A stretch of DNA of 64,000 nt, taken from Sandarakinorhabdus cyanobacteriorum (GTDB taxonomy: Bacteria > Pseudomonadota > Alphaproteobacteria > Sphingomonadales > Sphingomonadaceae). Below the pieces are notes generated by a model, which saw only the letters and a list, made by a program, of their open reading frames with translations, searched no databases and was not told the origin of the DNA. Positions within the stretch are counted from its first letter, which is position 1. Each line of letters starts with the position of its first letter. The stretch lies in contig NZ_NOXT01000125.1 in NCBI RefSeq assembly GCF_002251755.1, forward strand, positions 109,095-173,094. Reading direction: 5' to 3'. Made by a program: the position numbers and the translations under genes. Shown here one piece after another: positions 41,954 through 49,856 of this stretch.

Positions 41954-43311
41954 TGCCGACGCTGGTGGACAAGATCTGGGACCATCACCGGGCGGCGACC
42001 ACGCCCGGTGGTGCCGATCTGATCGCCATTGATCGCATCTTCCTGCACGAACGCACCGGGGCGGCCGCGCTGAAATCCATGGCGGCGGCCGGCCGGCGCG
42101 TGCGTGATCCGGCCCGCGTGTTCGTGGGCATGGATCATATTGTCGACACCCGCCCCGGCCGCAGCGACCAGACGCTGATGCCCGGCGGCCAGGGCTTCAT
42201 CAGCGAGACACGCGCCGCCGCCAAGGCCGCCGGGCTGACCATCTTTGATGTGAGCGATCCCGATCAGGGCATCGTCCATGTCATCTCGCCGGAACTGGGC
42301 ATCGTGCTGCCGGGCTGCACGCTGGTGGCGCCGGACAGTCACACCTGCACGCAGGGCGCCTTTGGCGCGCTGGCCTGGGGCATCGGCAGCAGCGAGGCTG
42401 AGCATGCGATGGTGACCGGCACGCTGCGCCTGACCCGGCCGAAGACCATGCGCATCCGGCTGGATGGCCGGCTGGCGGCCGGGGTGACGGCCAAGGATCT
42501 GGCGCTGGCGTTGCTGGCGCGCTTTGGTGCCGGCGGCGGGGCCGGGCATGCGGTGGAATATACCGGCGCTGCGGTGGCTGCGATGGACATGGAGGCACGG
42601 CAGACGCTGTGCAACATGGCCACCGAATTTTCTGCCTTCACCGGCATCATCGCGCCCGATGAGGCAGCGTATGCAGCGCTGGCCGGTCGGCGTTATGCGC
42701 CCGCGGCCTTTGATGCGCCCTGGTGGCAATCGCTGCACAGCGATGCGGATGCGCATTTTGATGCCGAGTTGGCGCTGGATGCCGGCCAGGTGGCGCCGAT
42801 GGTGAGCTGGGGCACCAGCCCCGAGCACAGCATCGCCATCGATGCCGCCCTGCCGGCCGGCCCGGCGCGGGCGCATGATTATATCGGGCTGGCCGCGGGC
42901 ACGCCGATTGCCGGCACGCCGATTGATGTGGCCTTCATCGGAAGCTGCACCAACAGCCGGCTTTCCGATCTGAGGCGCGCCGCCGCGCTGCTGAAGGGGC
43001 GGCGGATTGCACCGGGCATCAAAAAGGCACTGGTGGTGCCGGGCAGCAGCGCGGTGAAGCGGGAAGCCGAAGCCGAAGGGCTGCACGCGGTTTTTCAGGC
43101 CGCCGGCTTTGAATGGCGGGAAAGCGGCTGTTCCTTGTGTTTCTATGCCGGCGGCGAGGGCTTTCCGCCGGGCAGCCGCACGATCAGCAGCACCAACCGC
43201 AACTTCGAAGGCCGCCAGGGCCCCGGTATCCGCACCCATATCGCCAGCCCCGAAACCGTGGTGGCCAGTGCCCTGGCCGGGGTGATCGCCGATCCAAGGC
43301 AGATCGCATGA
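41953..43311 (+). CDS. LeuC-like (de)hydratase large subunit (aconitase superfamily)
   Basis: 452 residues. The iron-sulfur cluster cysteines fit GSCTNSRLSD (Cys of the first site) and ESGCSLCFYAGGE (two Cys). Other aconitase marks: APDSHTCTQGAFGALAWGIG and SSTNRNFEGRQG (substrate Arg). Standard LeuC ends its cluster motif with LGMN/LAMN, whereas this has FYAGG, so the substrate is probably not isopropylmalate but a related hydroxy di- or tricarboxylate. It pairs with the LeuD-like gene by ATGA. With HMG-CoA-lyase-like and CoA-transferase genes it suggests isomerisation, activation and cleavage. Confidence 0.88.
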   Translation: MPTLVDKIWDHHRAATTPGGADLIAIDRIFLHERTGAAALKSMAAAGRRVRDPARVFVGMDHIVDTRPGRSDQTLMPGGQGFISETRAAAKAAGLTIFDVSDPDQGIVHVISPELGIVLPGCTLVAPDSHTCTQGAFGALAWGIGSSEAEHAMVTGTLRLTRPKTMRIRLDGRLAAGVTAKDLALALLARFGAGGGAGHAVEYTGAAVAAMDMEARQTLCNMATEFSAFTGIIAPDEAAYAALAGRRYAPAAFDAPWWQSLHSDADAHFDAELALDAGQVAPMVSWGTSPEHSIAIDAALPAGPARAHDYIGLAAGTPIAGTPIDVAFIGSCTNSRLSDLRRAAALLKGRRIAPGIKKALVVPGSSAVKREAEAEGLHAVFQAAGFEWRESGCSLCFYAGGEGFPPGSRTISSTNRNFEGRQGPGIRTHIASPETVVASALAGVIADPRQIA

Positions 43312-43892
43312 CGCCGTTCACCACCCTCACCTCGGTCGCCATTCCGTTGGCTCGCAACAATGTCGATACCGATGCCATCATCCCCAGCCGCGAAATGCGC
43401 TCCACCGGGCGCACCGGCCTTGCCGACGGGCTGTTTGCGCCCTGGCGGTATCTGGATGTTGATGCGCGGGTGGCGGATCCGGCCTTTCCCCTGAACGATC
43501 CGCGCGCGGTGGGGGCGCAGATCCTTTTGGGCGGCGAGAATTTCGGCTGTGGTTCGAGCCGCGAACATGCGGTGTGGGCGTTGGCCGAATGGGGCATCAG
43601 GGCGGTGATCGCGCCCAGTTTTGCGCCGATTTTCAAGGCCAATGCCTTGCGCAACGGGCTGTTGCCGGTGGAATTGCCGGTGGCGGATTGGGCCTGGGCC
43701 ACGCTGACCATCGATCTGGCGGCGCAGACGGTGAACGGGGTGGGCTTTGCCATTGATGCGGAAGCCAAGCTGATGCTGCTGGAAGGGCTGGACGCGATTG
43801 CGCTGACGCTGAAAGCGCGGGGTGCGATTGATGCGTGGGAGGCGGCAGACCGGGGGGTGCGGCCGTGGGTGTATCTGGAAGCAATGCGATGA
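43308..43892 (+). CDS. LeuD-like (de)hydratase small subunit
   Basis: 194 residues with NNVDTDAIIPSREMRSTGR near the N-terminus, the swivel-domain signature GGENFGCGSSREHAVWALAE (substrate-binding Ser/Arg), and SFAPIFKANALRNGLLPVEL. It forms a heterodimer with the LeuC-like subunit encoded just upstream. Both start and stop overlap the neighbours by four bases. Confidence 0.9.
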   Translation: MTPFTTLTSVAIPLARNNVDTDAIIPSREMRSTGRTGLADGLFAPWRYLDVDARVADPAFPLNDPRAVGAQILLGGENFGCGSSREHAVWALAEWGIRAVIAPSFAPIFKANALRNGLLPVELPVADWAWATLTIDLAAQTVNGVGFAIDAEAKLMLLEGLDAIALTLKARGAIDAWEAADRGVRPWVYLEAMR

Positions 43893-44800
43893 TCCTCGTA
43901 TCCGAAGTGGGCCCGCGTGATGGGTTGCAGTCGATCAGCCGGGTCATGCCGCTGGCGGCCAAGAAGGCGTGGATTGCGGCGGAGGCGGCGGCCGGCGTGC
44001 GCGAGATTGAGGTGGGCAGTTTCGTGCCGCCCAGCCTGCTGCCGCAGATGGCCGACACGGCCGAACTGGTGGAGTTTGCGCGGACCATCCCCGGCCTGAA
44101 CGTCGTGGCGCTGGTGCCCAATGTCAAGGGTGCGGCGCGGGCGGTGGCGGCGGGCGTGCATGGCATGTCTATCCCCTTTTCGATGAGCGAGACGCACAGT
44201 TTGAAGAATGTGCGCAAATCCCATGCCGAAATGATCGACGAGATTGGCGCGGTGGCGGCCATCGCGCGCGCGGCCGGTGTGCATTTTGCCGTGGGGCTTT
44301 CAACGGCGTTCGGCTGCACCATGGAAGGCGCGGTGCCGCAGGATCGGGTGGTGCGGCTGGCGGTGGCGGCGGCCGAGGCCGGAGCGGCGGAGTTCAGCCT
44401 GTCGGACACGACGGGCTATGCCGATCCGGCCCAGGTGAAGCGGCTGGTGCGCGCCGTGCGGGCCGAGGTGGGGGAGCGGCTGACGACGCTGCACCTGCAC
44501 AACACGCGCGGGCTGGGGCTGGCCAATGCGCTGGCGGGGCTGGAAGAAGGGATCACCACACTGGATGCCTCTTTGGGCGGTCTGGGCGGTTGCCCGTTCG
44601 CGCCGGGGGCTTCGGGCAATCTGGTGACCGAGGATCTGGTGCTGATGCTGAACAGCATGGGGCTGGAGACCGGAATTGATCTGGAAAAGCTGATCGACGT
44701 GCGGGCGATCCTGGCCGAGGCACTGCCCGGTGAGCCGCTCTATGGCTTCACGCCAGACGCTGGCCCGATGCTGGATTATCACGAAAGGATGGCGAAATGA
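43889..44800 (+). CDS. HMG-CoA-lyase-like aldolase (DRE-TIM family)
   Basis: 303 residues. The DRE-TIM opening is VSEVGPRDGLQS, with the catalytic Arg and metal Asp; REIEVGSFVPPSLLPQMAD follows. The lyase-type ending has LHLHNTRGLGLANALAGLEE and the glycine-rich loop GGLGGCPFAPGASGNLVTED, with the catalytic Cys in GGCPF. It cleaves a 3-hydroxy-3-alkylglutaryl-CoA-type thioester to acetyl-CoA and an oxo acid. The substrate would be made by the adjacent CoA-transferase. Confidence 0.9.
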   Translation: MILVSEVGPRDGLQSISRVMPLAAKKAWIAAEAAAGVREIEVGSFVPPSLLPQMADTAELVEFARTIPGLNVVALVPNVKGAARAVAAGVHGMSIPFSMSETHSLKNVRKSHAEMIDEIGAVAAIARAAGVHFAVGLSTAFGCTMEGAVPQDRVVRLAVAAAEAGAAEFSLSDTTGYADPAQVKRLVRAVRAEVGERLTTLHLHNTRGLGLANALAGLEEGITTLDASLGGLGGCPFAPGASGNLVTEDLVLMLNSMGLETGIDLEKLIDVRAILAEALPGEPLYGFTPDAGPMLDYHERMAK

Positions 44801-45978
44801 CGCCCCCCACCCCGCTGGCTGGCCTGAAGGTCATCGAATTCACCCATATGGTGATGGGCCCCACGGTGGGGCATATCCTGGCCGGGCTGGGCGCCGATGT
44901 GGTGCGGGTGGAGCCGCTGGGCGGGGACCAGACGCGGCGGCTGCTGGGATCGGGCGCCGGCTATTACCCGATGTACAACCGCGGCAAGCGCAGTATCTGC
45001 CTTGATCTGAAATCGGACGATGGCCTTGCCGTGGCGCGCGATCTGATTGCCGGTGCCGATGTTCTGGTGGAGAATTTTCGCCCCGGCGCGCTCGATCGGC
45101 TGGGGCTGGGGTATGAAGCGATGGCGGCCAGCAACCCCGGCCTGATCTATTGCAGCGAGAAGGGCTTTCTGCCCGGCCCTTATGAGCAGCGCACGGCGCT
45201 GGACGAGGTGGCGCAGATGATGGGCGGCCTTGCCTATATGACCGGGCCGCCGGGCCGGCCATTGCGCGCCGGGGCCAGCGTGATCGATGTGACCGGCGGC
45301 ATGTTTGGCGTGATCGGCATCCTTTCGGCCCTGCACCAGCGCGGCGCCACCGGGCGCGGGCAGAAGGTGGTGGCCAGCCTGTTTGAAACCACCGCCTATC
45401 TGGTGGGCCAGCACATGGCGCAGTTTGCCGTGACCGGGAAACCGGCCGCGCCGATGCCGGCCCGGGTTTCGGCCTGGGCGATTTACGACGTGTTCGAGAC
45501 GAAGGACGAACCACTGTTCATCGGCGTGGTGACGGATGCGCTGTGGGAGAAATTCTGCGCGCTGTTCGGGCTGGACGCGCTGTGGGCGGATGAAAGCCTG
45601 AGGAAAAACAACAGCCGGGTGCTGGCGCGCGACCGTATCCTGCCGGTGATCCGCAGCATCGTGGCGGGCATGACGCGGGCCGAGGTGGTGGCAAAGCTGG
45701 ATGGCACCGGCATGCCCTTTGCGCCGATTGGCAAGCCGGAGGAGCTGTTTGACGATCCCCATCTGGCCAGCGGGGGCCTGGAGCCGGTGACGCTGGACGA
45801 TGGCCGCCAGACCACGCTGCCGACCATTCCCTTGGAGCTGGCCGGCGGCCGGCCCGGCGCCCCGCAGATATTGGCCAAGGCCGGGGAGCATAGCCGCGCC
45901 GTGCTGGCCGGGCTGGGTTATGATGCAGACAGGATCGCCGCCCTGATCGCCAGCGGTGCCGTGGAGGAAAGCCGATGA
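44797..45978 (+). CDS. CaiB/BaiF-family CoA-transferase, copy 3
   Basis: 393 residues: GLKVIEFTHMVMGPTVGHIL, GADVVRVEPLGGDQTRRLL, MYNRGKRSICLDLKSD, DVLVENFRPGALDRLGLGYE, and the catalytic Asp expected in YEQRTALDEVAQMMGG. It would activate the product or substrate of the LeuCD/HMGL pair with CoA. Coupled by ATGA on both sides. Confidence 0.9.
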   Translation: MTPPTPLAGLKVIEFTHMVMGPTVGHILAGLGADVVRVEPLGGDQTRRLLGSGAGYYPMYNRGKRSICLDLKSDDGLAVARDLIAGADVLVENFRPGALDRLGLGYEAMAASNPGLIYCSEKGFLPGPYEQRTALDEVAQMMGGLAYMTGPPGRPLRAGASVIDVTGGMFGVIGILSALHQRGATGRGQKVVASLFETTAYLVGQHMAQFAVTGKPAAPMPARVSAWAIYDVFETKDEPLFIGVVTDALWEKFCALFGLDALWADESLRKNNSRVLARDRILPVIRSIVAGMTRAEVVAKLDGTGMPFAPIGKPEELFDDPHLASGGLEPVTLDDGRQTTLPTIPLELAGGRPGAPQILAKAGEHSRAVLAGLGYDADRIAALIASGAVEESR

Positions 45979-46529
45979 AACACCTGATCATTGCCCTTGG
46001 CCTGATGGCTGCTGCTGCCACGGCGCAGACCGCGCCGGGCGTGGACAAGCCCAAGGAGCGGCTGCCCACCGATGTGCGCCGCGCCACCATCATCGTGCGC
46101 GACATGGAGGCGAGCCTGAAGCTGTATCGCGACGTGGTGGGGATGCAGGTGAATTATGACACGGTGGTGGAAACCAGCGGCGTCGCCCTGCCCGCCGGCC
46201 CGCCGGGCGCCAAGGCGCGGCTGGTGCTGCTGAACAGCAATGACCCCTGGGTGGGCTGGATCGGCCTGATGCAGTGGGTAAAGCCGACGTTGAAGGCCAA
46301 GCCGTACCCCAAGCGCATGGGGCCGGGCGGCGTGGTGCTGGTGATGAACACCGATGATGTGGAAGGCCGCTGCAAGGCGGCCAAGGCCGTGCCGGGGGTG
46401 CATTTCACATCCGAACCGCGGCTGCAGATCTATCCGGGGCGGAACGGCGGGCCGGAGATCAGGGTGATGGGCTGCAATTTCTTTGATCCGGATGGCGTGC
46501 TGGTGGAGATGAACCAGATTTTGAAGTGA
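45975..46529 (+). CDS. Exported VOC-family protein
   Basis: 184 residues. A signal peptide (HLIIALGLMAAAATAQT) precedes one VOC domain: TIIVRDMEASLKLYRDVVGM, MQWVKPTLK, VVLVMNTDDVEGRCKAAK, and FDPDGVLVEMNQIL with the terminal metal-ligand Glu. As with 25704-26735, export of a VOC protein is unusual and suggests a periplasmic ligand or reaction. It is the last gene of the plus operon and is followed by a palindromic repeat. Confidence 0.8.
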   Translation: MKHLIIALGLMAAAATAQTAPGVDKPKERLPTDVRRATIIVRDMEASLKLYRDVVGMQVNYDTVVETSGVALPAGPPGAKARLVLLNSNDPWVGWIGLMQWVKPTLKAKPYPKRMGPGGVVLVMNTDDVEGRCKAAKAVPGVHFTSEPRLQIYPGRNGGPEIRVMGCNFFDPDGVLVEMNQILK

Positions 46530-46531
46530 GG

Positions 46532-46652
46532 TAGGTCCTCCCCAAACTTGTTTGGGGAGGTGGCAGCTGAACGCTGACGGAGGGGTTCTGGCCCAAAGAG
46601 GCCCCTCCGGCGCTGCGCGCCACCTCCCCAATCGGAAATTGGGGAGGACCTA
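46532..46652. repeat. Palindromic intergenic repeat, 121 bp, between convergent operons
   Basis: TAGGTCCTCCCC at the left and GGGGAGGACCTA at the right are perfect inverted ends, with internal hairpins CCAAACTTGTTTGG and CCCCAATCGGAAATTGGGG. The right end supplies the stop codon (TAG) of the membrane-protein gene at 46650. It probably acts as a bidirectional terminator; a T tract is not evident. Confidence 0.8.
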
Positions 46653-47330
46653 AAAGGGCTTCACCGTGCCGAGGAAGCAGATGCCGGAGATGGTGATCCA
46701 GTAGACATAGGCCATCATCCGGCCCCAGCCGATCTCGCGCGTGAGGGCGGCTTCCTCGGCCGGGTTGGGGCCCATGGCGAGGCGGCGGAAGCGCACCGTC
46801 CAGGCGCGCATGATGAAGCGGAGGCCAAGGCCGATGCACAGGGCAAAGCCATAGAGGGTGAGCTTGGTGGCATACCAGCGGTTGCCCTCGCCGGCTTCGA
46901 GCGGGCCGTGGCCAAGCAGGCTGCCGATCCCGACGATGAAGATCAGCGGGATGAGGATGAAGCGGACATATTCATCGATCTTGGTGAGGCGGATGCCGGT
47001 ATCGGTTTCGCGGGTGAAGAAGGCCGCCCAGCACAGTGCCATCCAGGCCCCGACCGCCAGCCACATGGCGGTGAGATACCCACCGCCATAAGGTTGCAGG
47101 CCATAGATATGGCCCATGTGCAGACCGAGCGGCAGCAGCAGGATGATGCCGGTGCGGGCCAGGATATCGATGCGGTAGGCGGTTTCCATGTGCCGGCGCC
47201 GTTCATCCAATGACAGGCGCGGGTTGGTGACATTGTAGCTGGTCTGGAACACGCCCCATTCGCCGCCAAGCCAATAGACCATGGCAAGGATGTGCAGCCA
47301 GCGCAGCACCAGCACCGGTTCGATGTCCAT
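46650..47330 (-). CDS. Multi-span membrane protein (CopD/PuuD-N-like), copy 2
   Basis: 226 residues with about six membrane segments. The first is LRWLHILAMVYWLGGEWGVF, recalling the RWLHxxAGxxWIG opening of PuuD-type membrane domains; then RIDILARTGIILLLPLGLHM and the C-terminal MMAYVYWITISGICFLGTVKP. It is paralogous to 22260-22937. The stop codon is provided by a palindromic repeat. The gene follows the methyltransferase/partner pair on the same strand after 42 bases and may be cotranscribed. A redox or electron-transfer role is only a guess. Confidence 0.72.
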   Translation of the reverse strand: MDIEPVLVLRWLHILAMVYWLGGEWGVFQTSYNVTNPRLSLDERRRHMETAYRIDILARTGIILLLPLGLHMGHIYGLQPYGGGYLTAMWLAVGAWMALCWAAFFTRETDTGIRLTKIDEYVRFILIPLIFIVGIGSLLGHGPLEAGEGNRWYATKLTLYGFALCIGLGLRFIMRAWTVRFRRLAMGPNPAEEAALTREIGWGRMMAYVYWITISGICFLGTVKPF

Positions 47331-47372
47331 CGTCTCTCCACCCTTTGTCGAGACGGGCGCTTGACGCGCGCC

Positions 47373-47732
47373 TTATTCCTTCGACAATTTCTCCACCCAG
47401 TCCATGATCGGCGGATCAGGGTTGGCCATGGCTTCGACCTCTTGCGCGAAGCCGCGCATGACGCGGGCGATATAGGCGCGGGTGGCCTCGCCGCGTTCCT
47501 CGCCAGCTATGCGGTCGGGCATATAGGCCTCGATATCGGCGCGGTTGAGGCCGCCCTTGGCCTCCAGCAGCCGTTCCACCGTGTCCAGCCGTTCGCGCAG
47601 CACGCTGACTTCGGCGACCAGCGCCATGGACAGCGACAACAGGCGATCAACGGCGGGATCATCGAAATAGGCCGGGCGGCGGCCCTTGGGGCGGGCGCCG
47701 GCGCGGGCGATCCAGTCAACTCCCTCTGTCAT
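47373..47732 (-). CDS. Small helical protein paired with a methyltransferase (copy 2)
   Basis: 119 residues: GRRPAYFDDPAVDRLLSLSM, ALVAEVSVLRERLDTVERLL (coiled coil), then EERGEATRAYIARVMRGFAQ. It is paralogous to 33536-33784, with a longer C-terminus. The ATG at 47732 overlaps the methyltransferase stop by four bases. The repeated pairing of this small protein with the same methyltransferase type is the main clue to its role. Confidence 0.75.
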   Translation of the reverse strand: MTEGVDWIARAGARPKGRRPAYFDDPAVDRLLSLSMALVAEVSVLRERLDTVERLLEAKGGLNRADIEAYMPDRIAGEERGEATRAYIARVMRGFAQEVEAMANPDPPIMDWVEKLSKE

Positions 47733-48940
47733 GCCGCCAGCTCCTGCGCAGCAGGTTTCCAGGCGCCATAGGCGTTCCACACCGCGGCGCGGCCATAATC
47801 CTCCTGTTCTTCGGTTTCGGCGGCCGGGAAGATGCTGCGATCAACCACGGCGCGGACGCCGACGACGAACTGGCTTTCCAGCGGGAAGCCGGCGCGGGCC
47901 ATCACCTGCCTCAGATCCTGGCCGTGCATCGCGCTCCAGAACGGCTCGTTGTTGTTGAAGGCATCCCAGTCGCGCATGAACTGTTCGAACAGCGGCATGG
48001 CATCCGAATATTGCGGCTGTTCGATGTGGAGGATGAGGCCGCCGGGCTTGAGCACGCGGTGGCATTCGGCCAGCAGCTTCGGCATCGCCCGGGCCGACAG
48101 TTCGTGCAGGAACATCGTCGTCTGCACCCAATCGAAATGATTGTCGGGGAAGCGCGACAGGTCTTCGCCATTGGCCTGGACGAACCTGATGTTCTTCGCG
48201 CCCAGCCCGGCCGCACGCGCCGCGCCATAGCGCAGGGAGGCGGCTGCAGTGTCGATGGCGATCACCTCGGCTTCCGGATAGGCCAGCGCGATCGGCACGG
48301 CGTTGTGGCCAACCGTGGCGCCGACATCGAGGATGCGCTGCGGCTGCCAGCCGGGGCGTTCCTTCTTGGCCCAGGCCACCACGGCCTGGCCGCCGCCATC
48401 GTTCAGCCCGCCCAGCGCGCCGCCGGTGGTGGCAAAGATGCCGACATCATAATTGGCCCCGGCCGACACATCCCCGGGCCGTTCCTCGCTGTGATAACCG
48501 CCGGGCTGGCAATGAATGTCCACCGCGGTCTGATATTCGGGCTGCTGAATGCTGGGATCGAGTTCAAGCTGGCCCGAATGCTCGTTGAACTGGCGGGCAA
48601 GCGCATCAAGCTCGTCAAGCTGGCGCAGCACGGTGGCGCGGCCGTTGTGCTGGCGCATCTCCATCGAATTGCGCTTCAGCGCGCTCCACATGCGGTGGAA
48701 TGGGTCCTGGTTCATGGCATCGCGGATTTCATAGCGATGTTCGGGATCGCGGCCATGTTCGGCGCGGAAGGCCGGCAGCACGCGGGTATCATAGGCCAAC
48801 CGGTTGCCCGGCCCCAGCGTGCCCGACAGATAGCGGTTCAGGTGGGTGAGGAAGTTGAACCGCGCCGCCTCGTCATGGTTGGTGCGTGCCAGCATCGGGT
48901 GGCGGGTGAGCGCGGTGTAGGGCGGTGGCAGATCAGACAT
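47729..48940 (-). CDS. SAM-dependent methyltransferase with conserved N-terminal extension (copy 2)
   Basis: 403 residues. The N-terminal extension contains TAVDIHCQPGGYHSEERPGD and SAGANYDVGIFATTGGALGG, matching copy 1 at 33784-34962. The methyltransferase core has ILDVGATVGHNAVPIALAYP (motif I), VIAIDTAAASL, FDWVQTTMFLHELSARAMPK and LKPGGLILHIEQPQ. An operator palindrome lies 19 bases upstream of the ATG at 48940. The substrate is unknown; the duplicate with its own operator suggests two methylation steps or two substrates. Confidence 0.85.
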   Translation of the reverse strand: MSDLPPPYTALTRHPMLARTNHDEAARFNFLTHLNRYLSGTLGPGNRLAYDTRVLPAFRAEHGRDPEHRYEIRDAMNQDPFHRMWSALKRNSMEMRQHNGRATVLRQLDELDALARQFNEHSGQLELDPSIQQPEYQTAVDIHCQPGGYHSEERPGDVSAGANYDVGIFATTGGALGGLNDGGGQAVVAWAKKERPGWQPQRILDVGATVGHNAVPIALAYPEAEVIAIDTAAASLRYGAARAAGLGAKNIRFVQANGEDLSRFPDNHFDWVQTTMFLHELSARAMPKLLAECHRVLKPGGLILHIEQPQYSDAMPLFEQFMRDWDAFNNNEPFWSAMHGQDLRQVMARAGFPLESQFVVGVRAVVDRSIFPAAETEEQEDYGRAAVWNAYGAWKPAAQELAA

Positions 48941-48959
48941 CGCGGGCAAGCTCCACAAG

Positions 48960-48971
48960 TTGTCCGGACAA
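48960..48971. promoter_or_regulatory. Operator palindrome TTGTCCGGACAA
   Basis: Perfect 12-nt copy 19 bases upstream of the methyltransferase start in a 109-base spacer. It is the last copy on the right; the genes beyond belong to the IclR cluster. Confidence 0.75.
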
Positions 48972-49049
48972 ATGGCCACGCAGCTGCATCCAAGTCAAGC
49001 TGCGGGAAATCCCGGATGCGCGGCCATGCTGCCGCAGCGGTGGCCCACG

Positions 49050-49856
49050 TCAAGTGAGGGCGGCGATCAGCGCGGCGTTGGTGGCCTCGGCCGCGTCCAT
49101 CGGGGCGAGATGGCCACCACCGGGGACGAGGGCGTGGGCAAAGCCGGCCCGGCCCAGCATGGCGGCGACCGCGCGGCGCCACGGCGTGTCATCCGCCCCG
49201 GCCAGCGCGGTGGCAGGCGCGGTGATGCGGGCAATGTCAGAAAGGGTGACCCGCAGCGGCCGGCCGGGTGCGACCAGATCACGGCCATCATAGCGGGCCA
49301 GCATGGTGGCCATGGCGGCGCGCACTTCCGGGCGACCGGCGGTGAGCGGATGGGCCAGCCAGAAGGCGCGCAGATCAGCCATGCGCCCGGCGCGGGCAAG
49401 ATCGGCCATATGGGCCAGCGGCAGCGCATCGGGCGGGGCCGGCAAATCAGCATCGATCGGCGCACCAATCACCACCAGCCGGTCCAGCCCGGCCGGGCGC
49501 TGGGCCGCGTGGGCCAGCGCCACCTTGCCGCCCTGGGACAAGCCGACGAGATGGTAGCGCCCGAGGCCGAGCGCGGTGGCGACGCGGCTGATGTCAGCCG
49601 GCTCTTCGGCCAGATCGGGCGGGGCGGTGGCGTCGCCACAGCCGCGGCGATCAAGGGCGATGAGCGTGAAACGGCTGGCCAGCGGGCGCAGGCCGCGCCA
49701 CTGCCGCCGGTCCAGCATCCAGCCGTGGAGCAGGATGATGGCCGGCCCCTGCCCCGCCACTTCGGCGACCAGTTCGCCCCCCGGCACGGGGATGCGATGC
49801 AGACGGCTGCCGGCGAAGGCGCCGTCCATCGCCGTGGACGGCGCCGGCTGGATCAC
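49050..49856 (-). CDS. Alpha/beta-hydrolase
   Basis: 268 residues with IILLHGWMLDRRQWRGL (oxyanion HG), LIALDRRGCGDATAPP, the nucleophile elbow YHLVGLSQGGKVALAHA, and the catalytic His in VPGGGHLAPMDAAEATN. This is a complete triad, unlike the hydrolase at 40120. Candidates include ring-fission-product hydrolases and esterases. The start is a GTG overlapping the VOC stop (GTGA). It is the last gene of the IclR-controlled minus operon. Confidence 0.88.
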   Translation of the reverse strand: MIQPAPSTAMDGAFAGSRLHRIPVPGGELVAEVAGQGPAIILLHGWMLDRRQWRGLRPLASRFTLIALDRRGCGDATAPPDLAEEPADISRVATALGLGRYHLVGLSQGGKVALAHAAQRPAGLDRLVVIGAPIDADLPAPPDALPLAHMADLARAGRMADLRAFWLAHPLTAGRPEVRAAMATMLARYDGRDLVAPGRPLRVTLSDIARITAPATALAGADDTPWRRAVAAMLGRAGFAHALVPGGGHLAPMDAAEATNAALIAALT

